From NCBI RefSeq assembly GCF_004363305.1, contig NZ_SNZA01000002.1, forward strand, positions 186,001 through 250,000: 64,000 nt of DNA, in the 5' to 3' direction. How positions within the stretch are numbered: the first letter of the stretch is position 1; every line of letters starts with the position of its first letter. Made by a program: the position numbers and the translations under genes. Under the pieces are notes generated by a model. The model had not been told where the DNA came from. It ran no database searches and saw nothing but the letters and a program-made list of their open reading frames with translations. Below are positions 19,032 to 28,335 of this stretch, in pieces. The DNA comes from Marinomonas communis (GTDB lineage: Bacteria > Pseudomonadota > Gammaproteobacteria > Pseudomonadales > Marinomonadaceae).

Positions 19032-19163
19032 AAGCGGAAAATCGTCCGAATTATTCAAAAAGAACCATGGTTATATCATGTTATTTGTTCAACAGATGCC
19101 CGAGAAGCGAGAAAAAACCGCACAAGGAATGTGCGAGGTGAGTACAACGCGCCCTAGTCTTGA

Positions 19164-19997
19164 TCAAAAATGCTGTATACGTTCGAGGTAAGTTTGCTGC
19201 TTTACACGGTTTTGATAAGTCATTGGCGTAGCATGAACGAGCTTTTTAAACTCTCTTAAGAAGTGCGGTTGGTCACTAAAACCTAGATCAAACGCCATAT
19301 CAGAAAACACCACCTGATCACTGTGATTGATCTGATAAACCGCCGATTGGCAACGCACAATTCGTCCAAATTGCTTGGGGGTCATGCCCATATCTGCTCG
19401 AAATTGACGTTGAATGGTACGCGTGGTGTAGCCAGTTAATTCGGCTAATTCATCGATCCTAACATTGCCCTGTAAAGCAAAAATTCGTTGCACCACAGCC
19501 TGTGTTAATGGGGCCAATTGCCGAGCACTTTTGCCTTCAAAAAACTGCTGAAATGACGCTACTTGATCGGAAAAGTTCGACTGACTGACAACCGTCTCAA
19601 ACAGTTGATCTGCATGGGGAATAACGTCTTGTAAGCTAAAGTGGTGCTCTATTAACTCCTGCGCTGACACCCTTAAACAATCTGGAATTATGCCTGACGC
19701 AAATCGCACGCCGAAGTAACGATGATCTTCGACCAAATGAATATCAATGGCCTCCATGGGCGTACCAAACACTTCTGCTGTGGGACGACTCGCATCGCAG
19801 TCAAAGATGATGTCGACACAACCATCAGGTATGGCAATGGTTTCTTGCTTGGAGCGAGACATTTCAAAACTGTAAAAATGCGATATGGCTGGGTTCGTAG
19901 AACTGGCCACCGAAAACTTTTCTGCCGCACTTAATACCAGCCAAGGCTGCTTCGAACGAATTTTACCGAGACGATCAATCGTATTTTGATGAGCCAT
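19164..19997 (-). CDS. AraC-family transcriptional regulator
   Basis: A 277-residue regulator. The C-terminal AraC DNA-binding domain spans about residues 165-265, with IDELAELTGYTTRTIQRQFRADMGMTPKQFGRIVRCQ and SDMAFDLGFSDQPHFLREFKKLVHATPMTY as the two helix-turn-helices. The N-terminal part resembles the DUF6597-type sensor domain (FYSFEMSR, IPDGCVDIIFDC, VFGTPMEA, FGVRFASGIIP). ATG at 19997 has AAGGTG 7 nt upstream and is preferred over a farther TTG. It is divergent from the OCD-like/RidA/oxidase/permease unit starting at 20214 and is the natural candidate regulator for it. Confidence 0.87.
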   Translation of the reverse strand: MAHQNTIDRLGKIRSKQPWLVLSAAEKFSVASSTNPAISHFYSFEMSRSKQETIAIPDGCVDIIFDCDASRPTAEVFGTPMEAIDIHLVEDHRYFGVRFASGIIPDCLRVSAQELIEHHFSLQDVIPHADQLFETVVSQSNFSDQVASFQQFFEGKSARQLAPLTQAVVQRIFALQGNVRIDELAELTGYTTRTIQRQFRADMGMTPKQFGRIVRCQSAVYQINHSDQVVFSDMAFDLGFSDQPHFLREFKKLVHATPMTYQNRVKQQTYLERIQHF

Positions 19998-20213
19998 ACC
20001 CACACCTTGCAAAAATAGACGATAGCGTCACGTTGCAAGCAAGATGCCATATTTTCTCTCAATTTAAAGACATTTAATCGTGTCGCAAAAATTCAATACC
20101 CGCCATTTTTTACACCCTAGGATGAAATGAATCCGATCCGAAGCACATTTCTTCAATCGGCAAAACAGCACATTAGACGTTCTCGTCATGACCAAATTTG
20201 AGGGGTTAAAACC

Positions 20214-21353
20214 ATGTCCGACAACACAAAAATCGATTTCATTTACCTATCAGAACCAGACATGATCAAAGCCGGCGTGACCAACATGCCGACTTGTGTC
20301 GACACAATGGAAGATATGTTCGCCCTACTGCACAAAGGCGACTACCGCATGGCGGGACCAAACAACGACTCTCACGGTGCCATGGTCACCTTTCCTGAGC
20401 AGCCTGACATTCCAACCATGCCACGACACACCCCTGATCGACGCTTAATGGCGATGCCAGCATACCTGGGTGGCGACTACCAGACTTGCGGCGTGAAATG
20501 GTACGGCTCCAACATTGAGAACCGTGAAAAAGGCTTACCTCGCTCGATCTTAATGTTCACTTTGAACGACGCCGACACCGGAGCACCGCTTGCTCACATG
20601 TCCGCTAATCTACTGTCTGCGTACCGTACCGGTGCCGTCCCAGGCGTTGGCGCAAAACACCTCGCCCGTAAAGACTCAAAAGTCGTTGGTTTGTTAGGCC
20701 CTGGGGTGATGGGCAAAACGTCTATCGCAGCCTTCATGGCCGTTTGCCCAAATATCGATACCTTGAAGGTAAAAGGACGTGGTCAGAAAAGCTTGGACAG
20801 CTTCTTAACATGGGTTAACCAAACCTTCCCGCAAATCACCAATGTTCAAGTGGTTGATACCTTAGAAGACGTCGTCCGTGACGCCGACATCGTTACCTAC
20901 TGCAACTCAGGTGAAACCGGCGATGTCAGCACTTATCCAATCGTAAAACGCGAGTGGGTCAAACCTGGCGCATACATTTCCATGCCTGCCTATTGCCGCT
21001 TTGATGCGGAGCTAGAAGCCAATGATGTTCGCAAAGTCATGGACAACATCGGCCTGTACGAAGCGTGGCACGAAGAAGCACCAAAACCTGCTCACATGTA
21101 CATCCCAATCATTGGTTGCCGTTTTATGGACATGATTGACGAAGGTTTAATGACCAAAGATCAACTGGAAGATCTGGGAGCCATTTGTGCTGGTGAGGCA
21201 CCTGGACGTCAGAATGACGATGAAATCATCGTGCTCTCAGTTGGCGGCCTACCTACAGAAGACGTGGCTTGGGCGACCAAGATTTATCAAAACGCCATTG
21301 ACCAAAACATCGGCGTCAAACTGAACCTTTGGGACACACCAACACTGCGCTAA
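20214..21353 (+). CDS. Ornithine cyclodeaminase/mu-crystallin family protein
   Basis: A 379-residue member of the OCD/mu-crystallin family, with a Rossmann segment KVVGLLGPGVMGKTSIAAF near residue 160 and an N-terminal half containing MAMPAYLGGDYQTCGVKWYGSN. Annotators often call this branch tyramine oxidase subunit B. The name rests on association with an FAD oxidase, not on a conserved mechanism. Conventional members cyclise ornithine or reduce imines with NAD(P)H. It is followed after 22 bp by a RidA protein, then an FAD oxidoreductase and an APC permease. A role in handling an imine or amine product is inferred. Confidence 0.82.
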   Translation: MSDNTKIDFIYLSEPDMIKAGVTNMPTCVDTMEDMFALLHKGDYRMAGPNNDSHGAMVTFPEQPDIPTMPRHTPDRRLMAMPAYLGGDYQTCGVKWYGSNIENREKGLPRSILMFTLNDADTGAPLAHMSANLLSAYRTGAVPGVGAKHLARKDSKVVGLLGPGVMGKTSIAAFMAVCPNIDTLKVKGRGQKSLDSFLTWVNQTFPQITNVQVVDTLEDVVRDADIVTYCNSGETGDVSTYPIVKREWVKPGAYISMPAYCRFDAELEANDVRKVMDNIGLYEAWHEEAPKPAHMYIPIIGCRFMDMIDEGLMTKDQLEDLGAICAGEAPGRQNDDEIIVLSVGGLPTEDVAWATKIYQNAIDQNIGVKLNLWDTPTLR

Positions 21354-21375
21354 TCAAATACGCTGAGAGCATTTT

Positions 21376-21798
21376 ATGACCGATATTATCAAAGTAAAAA
21401 CTGGCAACGTGTTTGAAGAAAAAGCCAGTTATTCAAGAGTGGTGGCAGTAGAAGACTGGATCTTTGTTTCCAATACCGCCGGCAGACACCCAGTTACCAA
21501 AGAGATTCCCGAAGATGTCACGGCACAGACACTACAAGTCTTTGCCAACATCGAAAGCGCTTTGCATAGCGTTGATGCTTCTCTTGGTGATGTGGTGATG
21601 TCTCGCGTATTTATTCAAAACCCAGTGGATACCGAGGTTGTGATGGCCGTCATTGGGGAGAAGTTTAAAGGCATCAACCCAGCGACAACCGTGACTTGCC
21701 CACCACTTGGTTCAACCATTTATAAAGTGGAATTAGAGCTGACGGCTTATCGCGGCTCCGCTAAAGCAAAAGTCAAAGAAGTCCTATTGACCCAGTAA
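21376..21798 (+). CDS. RidA-family enamine/imine deaminase
   Basis: A 140-residue Rid-family protein (YjgF/YER057c/UK114). Members hydrolyse reactive enamines/imines formed by amine- and amino-acid-oxidising enzymes to the ketone and ammonia. Visible features are WIFVSNTAGRHP, the TLQVFANIESALHSVDASLGDVVMSRVFI helix-strand stretch and the C-terminal INPATTVTCPPLGSTIYKVELELTA, where the conserved Arg of classical RidA (usually RxxV) is replaced by T-T-V-T, so it may belong to another Rid subgroup. It is followed by a strong terminator. It sits between an OCD-like protein and an FAD oxidoreductase, which fits imine clean-up. Confidence 0.88.
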   Translation: MTDIIKVKTGNVFEEKASYSRVVAVEDWIFVSNTAGRHPVTKEIPEDVTAQTLQVFANIESALHSVDASLGDVVMSRVFIQNPVDTEVVMAVIGEKFKGINPATTVTCPPLGSTIYKVELELTAYRGSAKAKVKEVLLTQ

Positions 21799-21805
21799 TA
21801 CAGCC

Positions 21806-21836
21806 AAAGCGCTAAGCCCTCTTAGCGCTTTTTTGT
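21806..21836 (+). terminator. Terminator/attenuator after the RidA gene
   Basis: AGCGCTAAG and CTTAGCGCT form a 9-bp perfect stem with a 4-nt loop, followed by TTTTTTGTTTT. It precedes the FAD oxidoreductase start by about 14 bp, so downstream genes depend on readthrough or another promoter. Confidence 0.85.
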
Positions 21837-21849
21837 TTTGGAAAACGCC

Positions 21850-23142
21850 ATGTTAAAAACACTTGTCAAAGTTAACACCAGCAATCAACTGCCGGATTCA
21901 ACCTCTGTCGTCATCATCGGCGGTGGCATTGTCGGCATTTGTGCGGCGCTGACACTAGCAGAGCGCGGAGTACCCGTCGTGGTGCTTGAAAAAGGTCACA
22001 TTGCTGCCGAGCAGTCTTCGCGAAATCTGGGCTGGATTCGTAAAACCAGCCGCCACGCAGAAGATGTTCCATTGGCGCAAGCCGCTGACAAAATTTGGAG
22101 CAACCTGTCTGAACGAGTTGATGCGCCCGTTGGCTATCGTCAGGCAGGCATCATGTTCCTTGGAGACACCGATGAGCAGATGGCCATTCATGAAAAATGG
22201 TTGGACTCTGTCGCAGGTCTGGATCTCGATTCCACTCTCTTAAGCAAAGCAGAGCTAGATAAGCTTGTTCCCGGCGGGAATGGCTCTTGGAAAGGAGCGG
22301 TATATACCCCATCGGATGGTCGCGGTGAACCAACGTTAGCAACCAGCGCCATAGCTAATGCTGCCATCAAATATGGCGCGACCATCGTGCAGCAGTGCGC
22401 CGTTCGAACGCTGAGTATGCAAGCCGGCAAAGTCTCTGGTGTTATCACCGAGCTGGGGGAAATTCGCTGTGACCAAGTCCTCCTAGCCGGCGGTGCTTGG
22501 TCCCGAAGATTTTTGGGTAATCTGGGTGTGCAACTGCCTACGCTACCGGTCATTGCTTCGGTGTTGAGAACCAAGCCGATCAAAGGTCCCACTGAGATTG
22601 CCGTAGGAGGCTCAGACTTCTCATTTCGTAAGCACCAAGATGGTGGCTTTATCATCATGCAACGGGGCAAAGTCGATGCTCCATTGACCTTGGATCACCT
22701 TAAGATCGGTCTGCAATTCAAAGACCAATTACGCTTCGGGAAAGACGCGTTAAACATTTCATTTGGCAAAGAGTTTTTTGAAGACTTATCAACGCCTCGA
22801 TCTTGGACAGCCAACAAGCGCTCTCCATTTGAATCCATTCGTGTTCGCGAACCCAGAATAAATCATGGCTTATTGGATGATGCCATGCGCAATACCATCA
22901 ACGCTTGGCCCATTTTCAAAGACGCAGAATTAGAAGAATCGTGGGCAGGTTTGATTGATGTGACCCCGGACTCCATGCCGGTGATTGACCGTGTCCAAGA
23001 CATTCCTGGATTGACTGTTGCGACAGGCTTCTCGGGACATGGCTTTGGTACTGGCCCAGCGGCGGGACAACTCGCAGCGGATATTGTCATGAACGACTCG
23101 CCGCTCGTCGACCCCGCTCCGTATCGATTTAACCGATTTTAG
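21850..23142 (+). CDS. FAD-dependent oxidoreductase, DAO family
   Basis: A 430-residue D-amino-acid-oxidase-fold enzyme. The N-terminal FAD site is VVIIGGGIVGICAALTLAERGVPVVVLEKG near residue 25 (first 20 residues given: VVIIGGGIVGICAALTLAER). RNLGWIRKTSRH follows and the C-terminal VATGFSGHGFGTGPAAGQLAA is the second FAD segment. Such enzymes oxidise primary/secondary amines or D-amino acids. The ATG at 21850 has a weak GGA upstream. A terminator hairpin lies immediately before it. Function is likely coupled to the preceding RidA and OCD-like proteins and to the APC permease that follows. Confidence 0.85.
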   Translation: MLKTLVKVNTSNQLPDSTSVVIIGGGIVGICAALTLAERGVPVVVLEKGHIAAEQSSRNLGWIRKTSRHAEDVPLAQAADKIWSNLSERVDAPVGYRQAGIMFLGDTDEQMAIHEKWLDSVAGLDLDSTLLSKAELDKLVPGGNGSWKGAVYTPSDGRGEPTLATSAIANAAIKYGATIVQQCAVRTLSMQAGKVSGVITELGEIRCDQVLLAGGAWSRRFLGNLGVQLPTLPVIASVLRTKPIKGPTEIAVGGSDFSFRKHQDGGFIIMQRGKVDAPLTLDHLKIGLQFKDQLRFGKDALNISFGKEFFEDLSTPRSWTANKRSPFESIRVREPRINHGLLDDAMRNTINAWPIFKDAELEESWAGLIDVTPDSMPVIDRVQDIPGLTVATGFSGHGFGTGPAAGQLAADIVMNDSPLVDPAPYRFNRF

Positions 23143-23180
23143 GTTTAGCACATTGTGTCATTCACAAGAGGAACAGAATA

Positions 23181-24572
23181 ATGAGTGATATTACCACCAC
23201 CGATGAGTTAAGCATGGCGTCGCCTTCGACCATGCAAAAAAGTACTAAGATAGGCCTAATCACGATGATGGCGATCTGTATAGGATTGGTCATTGTCCAA
23301 GGCGCGATGATTTCGGCCCTGCAAGGTATCGGAATGGGCGGCACGACGTTTGTGTTTGCAATGATTGCGGCTCTGATTATCTCCCAGTGTAATGCGATGA
23401 GCTTTGCAGAGCTTTCGCTAATGTTCCCCCAAGAAGGCACGTTAGCCACTTACACACAAAAGGCCATTGGCCACTTCCCAGCGATCGTTGCGGTCTTTGC
23501 CGGATACGTTATCGTCGCCAGCTTAGCGGTTCCTATTGAAATGTTTTTAGTAGATGCCATGCTCGCAGAGCTTCTACCTGGTATGTTTCCAGAAAAGCTT
23601 GTTCCTCTACTGATCTTAGCCGTACTCGCCATCACTAACCTAGTCGGGGCAGATGTGTTTGCCAAAGTGCAAAACTTCATTGCCTTTGTTTTGGTTAGCG
23701 CAATGGTTTTGCTGGGATTAGCAGCCATCTCGGGCGGCTCGGAGTCTGTTCAAACGCTACAAGGCACCTCAGTCGACTGGGGATTTGCCGGGGTGCTAGA
23801 CGGTAGTTTCATTGGCCTAATCGCGTTGGCAATGTGGCTGTTTGTGGGGGCAGAATACATTTGCCCTATGATTAACGAAGTCAAAGACCCCAACAAAAAT
23901 ATTCCAAGAGCAATGAACCTATCTTTGTTCGCTATTTTCGGAATATTTTTGGCGTTTGTCTTTGGTGCCAGCTTAGTCCTTGATACAGAAACCTTGCTTG
24001 GTTCACCGATCCCTTACTTAGATTATGCCAATGCGGTATTTGGTAAATCAGGTCTGTTTATCGCCACAGTAATGGCCCTTGCCGCTACCTGTAGCACAAT
24101 CAATACGATCCTAGCGGGTCTTCCGCGTATGCTTCACGGTATGGCTCAACAGAAACAAGCGTTCCCAATGCTAAAAGCGGTCAACCGCTATAATACGCCT
24201 TGGGTAGGCATCATCATGATGGCGCTGTTTACATCGATCCCGTTTGTGACGTTGGACATCGACTCGCTGATCGTTCTCGTCATTGCGGCAACCACCAGTT
24301 ACCTATTGGCGTACATCATCTCTCATATTGATGTGATCGTACTACGACGCCGCTTTCCTAACCTGAAGCGCCCATACAAAACGCCGTTTTACCCCATTCC
24401 GCAAATTGTAGGGATCGTCTCAATGCTGTATGTCATTATCAATAACTCTCCCGCGCCAGAAATGACCCAAATGGTCTTTACCATTGCAGGAAGCATGCTG
24501 GCGGTCGTTGCCATCATCGGCGCACTTTGGGTGAAGTTCTACATGAAAAAAGGGCTATTCGAAGCCGATTAA
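23181..24572 (+). CDS. APC-superfamily amino acid/amine permease
   Basis: A 463-residue protein with about 12 hydrophobic segments. The motif GLVIVQGAMISALQGIGMGG near residue 35 forms the unwound TM1 substrate segment, and LAMWLFVGAEYICPMINEVKDPNKNIPRAM around residue 215 is the TM6 region of APC carriers. It would take up an amino acid or polyamine-like amine. It is last in the OCD-like, RidA, oxidoreductase, permease set (38 bp after the oxidoreductase), and a hairpin follows. The substrate is likely that of the oxidoreductase (inference). Confidence 0.86.
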   Translation: MSDITTTDELSMASPSTMQKSTKIGLITMMAICIGLVIVQGAMISALQGIGMGGTTFVFAMIAALIISQCNAMSFAELSLMFPQEGTLATYTQKAIGHFPAIVAVFAGYVIVASLAVPIEMFLVDAMLAELLPGMFPEKLVPLLILAVLAITNLVGADVFAKVQNFIAFVLVSAMVLLGLAAISGGSESVQTLQGTSVDWGFAGVLDGSFIGLIALAMWLFVGAEYICPMINEVKDPNKNIPRAMNLSLFAIFGIFLAFVFGASLVLDTETLLGSPIPYLDYANAVFGKSGLFIATVMALAATCSTINTILAGLPRMLHGMAQQKQAFPMLKAVNRYNTPWVGIIMMALFTSIPFVTLDIDSLIVLVIAATTSYLLAYIISHIDVIVLRRRFPNLKRPYKTPFYPIPQIVGIVSMLYVIINNSPAPEMTQMVFTIAGSMLAVVAIIGALWVKFYMKKGLFEAD

Positions 24573-24588
24573 TCTCGCTTGATACCAT

Positions 24589-24614
24589 AAGCGCTCCAGA
24601 TATTTGGGGCGCTT
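24589..24614 (+). terminator. Terminator-like hairpin after the APC permease
   Basis: AAGCGCTCC pairs with GGGGCGCTT (one G-U wobble) across an 8-nt loop between the convergent permease and LysE genes. Only a short pyrimidine tract follows. Confidence 0.55.
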
Positions 24615-24633
24615 CCTCGTCCCGGCAATAAGG

Positions 24634-25251
24634 TTACTCCGATAGCACTATCATGATGGCAAACAACACAAAGATTACCGCGCTAAAACGGTCGATCAAA
24701 CGTACGTGTTTAGCAAGGAAATGCTGAGCGGCTGCGCCAAACCACACCAAGGCTAACTCTACACCTGCCTCAACCAGGGCAAATGTGGCAATGACCACAG
24801 CCATGTCCACTGCTGTTAATGCATCCACTGCCACGATAGATGGCATAAACGCTAACCAAAACAGCACAATTTTAGGGTTAGACAAGGCGATCAAGAAACC
24901 GCGCACAACTGTATGATGCCGAGATAACGATTTCTGCTGAGCAACCTCCATGTGTGGTTCATTAGCGTTGACAGAGCGCCACAATGTAAACGCCAACCAA
25001 AGTAAATACAGTGCCCCGATCCCTTTCATAAATGACACTAGCCAAGGCAGTGTGGCCACAAAAGCCGTGAGACCAACTAGGGCAATTAAGATCAAAGTCG
25101 AAAAACCCAGCGTACTGCCTAGCACCGCTTTGAAGCCTGCGGTTGCCCCTTGACGAATCGACGTCGCCAAAGCGTATGTGGAGCTTGGCCCAGGGCTTAG
25201 TGAAAGAGCGACACAGGTGATAAACAGTGCGACCCAGCTTTCCAACGTCAT
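24634..25251 (-). CDS. LysE/RhtB-family amino acid exporter
   Basis: A 205-residue membrane protein with six hydrophobic segments. The start MTLESWVALFITCVALSLSPGPSSTYALATSIRQG and the later RGFLIALSNPKIVLFWLAFMPSIV are LysE/RhtB hallmarks. These proteins export amino acids such as threonine, homoserine, lysine or arginine. It is divergent from a GlxA-type AraC regulator 103 bp away, its likely controller. The exact substrate cannot be read. Confidence 0.87.
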   Translation of the reverse strand: MTLESWVALFITCVALSLSPGPSSTYALATSIRQGATAGFKAVLGSTLGFSTLILIALVGLTAFVATLPWLVSFMKGIGALYLLWLAFTLWRSVNANEPHMEVAQQKSLSRHHTVVRGFLIALSNPKIVLFWLAFMPSIVAVDALTAVDMAVVIATFALVEAGVELALVWFGAAAQHFLAKHVRLIDRFSAVIFVLFAIMIVLSE

Positions 25252-25354
25252 AACATTCTTTCTCTTTGGTAATGATTGTTAAGAGCTATCCTAGTGAATC
25301 CTACTCAGAAAGGTGCTAGCTTAAATAGACATAATTCAGCGCTATTTGGACAAA

Positions 25355-26326
25355 ATGACTACGCCACACTTTGACTTAATCTTGTTTCCTGAGGTGACGT
25401 TACTGCCCTACGCAGGTTTCACAGATAAACTGCGCTTTAGCTCCGATGAAGACGACCGCAGTCGTCAACGTTATTGTTCTTGGCGAAGCTATCAACTGAC
25501 TCAGCATCCCTTACAAGCCAGCAGTGGCTTAGGTATCGATGTTGCCCCTCTTAGCGAGAAACATGATTTTCGCAATACAGATTTTGTGGTGCTGTTTGGT
25601 GGACGCACTGCTCAGTCGGCCATTGAGCAAGCAGCTCTCTTTCGTCCGCTGTTAAAACAGATTTATCGCGCTAATACCCATATTGTTGCCATCGACAACG
25701 CGGTCTTTTGTTTAGCCGAGTGTGGCCTGCTTGATCATAAAGCGGTGACACTTCATTGGCGTCATCAACAGCAGCTAAAAGAACGCTACCCAGCAGTCAA
25801 ACTTCAAGAAAAAGGATTATTTGTCACCGACGGACGCATCACCACCAGCGTGGGAGGCACTGCGACCATTGAGTTAGCTCAGGCGTTGTTGGCAAAAAAG
25901 ATGAATGCACAGCGAGCAGCCAAAGGGCTGGCGGATATGATGATCACGGAGTCCCGCAATCCATTGGCGTTTATGACATGGAACAATGCGCCAGCGGTTT
26001 CGGACGCCTACGTTCATCGTGCTTTGGTATTGATGTTCGAGCATATGTCGCACCCAATCAATGTCACCGATATCAGCGCACAAGTGGGACTTAGCCGACG
26101 CCAACTGGATCGCAAATTTTTAAGTCTCTTTGGTCAATCTGCAGCCGCCTATTGGCAAAGTGTTCGCTTAGAGCAAGGTGCTTGGCTACTCACCCATTCC
26201 ACACAAACGATCGAACACATTGCCGCGCAATTAGGCTATCAGCACGATGGTAACTTTCGTCAGCAATTTCGCCGCCAATTTGGTTGCACTCCAACCGAAT
26301 ATCGACGTCAGCCAGAGCAGCACTAA
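25355..26326 (+). CDS. GlxA-type regulator (DJ-1/PfpI domain + AraC HTH)
   Basis: This 323-residue regulator has an N-terminal class-I glutamine-amidotransferase-like (DJ-1/PfpI) sensor domain (about residues 5-180; LFPEVTLLPYAGFTDKL, FVVLFGGRT, DNAVFCLAECGLL) and a C-terminal AraC domain (about 215-320) with INVTDISAQVGLSRRQLDRKF and TQTIEHIAAQLGYQHDGNFRQQFRRQFGCTPTEYR. The nucleophile-type position is a Cys in VFCLAECG, but whether it is functional is unknown. Relatives regulate arginine, carnitine and glycine-betaine metabolism. Start at 25355 is chosen over an upstream TTG. It is divergent from LysE, which is likely its target. Confidence 0.88.
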   Translation: MTTPHFDLILFPEVTLLPYAGFTDKLRFSSDEDDRSRQRYCSWRSYQLTQHPLQASSGLGIDVAPLSEKHDFRNTDFVVLFGGRTAQSAIEQAALFRPLLKQIYRANTHIVAIDNAVFCLAECGLLDHKAVTLHWRHQQQLKERYPAVKLQEKGLFVTDGRITTSVGGTATIELAQALLAKKMNAQRAAKGLADMMITESRNPLAFMTWNNAPAVSDAYVHRALVLMFEHMSHPINVTDISAQVGLSRRQLDRKFLSLFGQSAAAYWQSVRLEQGAWLLTHSTQTIEHIAAQLGYQHDGNFRQQFRRQFGCTPTEYRRQPEQH

Positions 26327-26396
26327 GCACCTCCAATGATCGGGTATCAAAGCCCAACCATTACCATAGAGGCGCTGCATAGCCATGGTGGATAGT

Positions 26397-27563
26397 TTAT
26401 TGGTTCAAACGTTGTACGAGGCGAGCGCCTGCTTGAGCAGTAATTCGCTGGGTTAATAGCTGACCAAGCTCTGCCATTTGATCGTCTGAAACCCCTGCGT
26501 TTCGTGCCATATTGATGTGCGCATTCAGCTGACCATCGGTGTTTGGCATCACCGCTAAAATAGCTAAAGTTAGCAGTTCCCGATCCTGATGGGATAACAC
26601 ACCACGGGCAAAGACATCACCAAACAAGTGCTTTTGCAGGAACACATTGGCTCCCGGAGCGAAATCAAACAATGGACCGCCCACTGGCGCACCGACTAGG
26701 GCCGTTTGTACCGATTGCCCTAATGCTTGTGCGTCATCCTTATCTGATAAAAGTGTCGCTGGTTTGCCTTCCGCCGTGTCATATCCTGCAGCGTTACGGG
26801 CCTCGACTACTTGCATCAGAGTGTTCAAAGCATTCAGAGAACGGGGAAAACCTGCGTAGGGATACAAGTGAATCATAGCTTCTCTCAAATCACTGACTGG
26901 GACACCGTTTGCAAGAGCCACATCCAACGTATCCATTAACGCATGAGATTGACCTAATGTTGCTAAGGCAATGGTGTAAGTCAGGTGTTGCTGTCGTTCA
27001 TCCAAAGCTGTGAAGTGTGTATGCTCATCCTGCAACGATGCCACCGCGGCCTGATACACCTCGTCACTGACCTTATCTTTCCAGTTAACATTTTGTCCGT
27101 CTTGGCTCGCTGTCACGACAAAGTGCGTCATCGCAGCATCAGGGGTTGCCCCATGCCAATGATCCACACCATCAGGACACCAAACCGCCTCGCCTTCATG
27201 GAATTGGATCACCTGCCCATCACGGGTTCCGGTTAAAGCAGTGCCTTGGGTGACGATCATATGTTGTCCCGCAGGGTGATCATGCCAAGCAGTTCTAGCC
27301 CCAGCTTGAAAGGTGACATAAGCACCTGAATAGGGCACGCCTTCGCGCTCAGGAAACACCACTTGTACATCGACTTGACCATCGAAAAATGCCTCAGGCC
27401 CAGAAAAAGCTGGCTGACTGCCTGCAGGATATATTTCCTGCTCCTTTGCGATGGCCTCCCCTGATAGCCCCGCGAGGGCTAGCAAAGCCGCAGGACTGAG
27501 TCGTGCCTTACGGGAACGTGCTTTATGAGCGTTTGTGTCTTGAGAGTTTGCTTGGTTAGACAT
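26397..27563 (-). CDS. Cupin-carboxymuconolactone decarboxylase fusion protein
   Basis: This 388-residue protein combines a cupin domain (about residues 60-160; metal-site motifs HDHPAGQHMIVTQG and DHWHGATPDAAMTHFVV) with one or two carboxymuconolactone decarboxylase-like helical units (about 170-265 and 300-385; REAMIHLYPYAGFPRSLNAL and LGDVF..., DRELLTLAILAVMPNTDGQLNAHINMARNAG). CMD-like domains can act as alkylhydroperoxidases when a CxxC pair is present. No such pair is obvious here. The ATG at 27563 is supported by a GGAGGT site. A moderately hydrophobic N-terminal stretch ending GEAIAKE could be a signal peptide. Its substrate is unknown. Confidence 0.83.
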   Translation of the reverse strand: MSNQANSQDTNAHKARSRKARLSPAALLALAGLSGEAIAKEQEIYPAGSQPAFSGPEAFFDGQVDVQVVFPEREGVPYSGAYVTFQAGARTAWHDHPAGQHMIVTQGTALTGTRDGQVIQFHEGEAVWCPDGVDHWHGATPDAAMTHFVVTASQDGQNVNWKDKVSDEVYQAAVASLQDEHTHFTALDERQQHLTYTIALATLGQSHALMDTLDVALANGVPVSDLREAMIHLYPYAGFPRSLNALNTLMQVVEARNAAGYDTAEGKPATLLSDKDDAQALGQSVQTALVGAPVGGPLFDFAPGANVFLQKHLFGDVFARGVLSHQDRELLTLAILAVMPNTDGQLNAHINMARNAGVSDDQMAELGQLLTQRITAQAGARLVQRLNQ

Positions 27564-27695
27564 CGAGACCTCCAATATCGTTGTGAAATGGTTAACACAA
27601 GATCATTAGAGCATCAGCGCCTTGGGGACATTTGAAGGATTCTCCAGCATTTTTGCCTAATCCTCCAAGCCCCTTAAGAAGTCACTATTGCTGCA

Positions 27696-28292
27696 TTATT
27701 GTTGAGATTTGAAGTGTTGCGCGACCAATTGCTTAGCATGCTGCCACAACGCTTTAGAGCCTTTTACGATGACTTGGCCATAACGTGTCTGCACTTGCGG
27801 TTCGGTTACTTGCCCTTCGACCCAAGTGCCACCTTGCGTGGCGACGTTATGAATCAAAGGCTGAAGGCGGTCGAGGGATTTAGCGAATTGGGCGTCATCC
27901 GTTTCAGCAGCCTCAAACTCAAGCCACAGCGCTTTCAGCTCTTCCCCTTGCGCCTCAGGCAATAAACCAAAGATACGCTCAGCCGCCTGAAGCTCAGCGG
28001 CTTCTTGCGCGGAAGTATCACCGGTTTCATGAATTGGGTGATCGCCCGCATCAATTTCCACTACGTCATGCAGTAGCAGCATCTTGATCACACGATCGAT
28101 GTTCACCGTCGTATTCGCACTATCTTGCAGAATGAGCGCATACATTGCCAAATGCCAAGAATGCTCCGCCGAGTTTTCTTTGCGGGACTGATCAATCAGA
28201 GGAGATTTGCGCACGACGCTTTTCAGCTGATCGATTTCTCGTAGGAAGTTTAACTGCTGTTCTAAATGAGAAAGAGGCGTTGCATCGGACAT
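27696..28292 (-). CDS. HD-domain phosphohydrolase, YfbR-like
   Basis: A 198-residue HD-domain protein. The metal-binding His and Asp residues are visible in the order EHSWHLAMYALIL, then KMLLLHDVVEIDAGDHPI (HD plus following Asp/His). Length and pattern fit HD_3 domain proteins related to YfbR, a 5'-deoxynucleotidase. Likely hydrolyses a phosphate ester of a small nucleotide. It lies 44 bp upstream of, and on the same strand as, the nitronate monooxygenase gene's 3' end region. No further context. Confidence 0.82.
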   Translation of the reverse strand: MSDATPLSHLEQQLNFLREIDQLKSVVRKSPLIDQSRKENSAEHSWHLAMYALILQDSANTTVNIDRVIKMLLLHDVVEIDAGDHPIHETGDTSAQEAAELQAAERIFGLLPEAQGEELKALWLEFEAAETDDAQFAKSLDRLQPLIHNVATQGGTWVEGQVTEPQVQTRYGQVIVKGSKALWQHAKQLVAQHFKSQQ

Positions 28293-28335
28293 AGGGATAA
28301 GCTTCCAAACAGGGATTCAAAGAGAATGCGCTACC

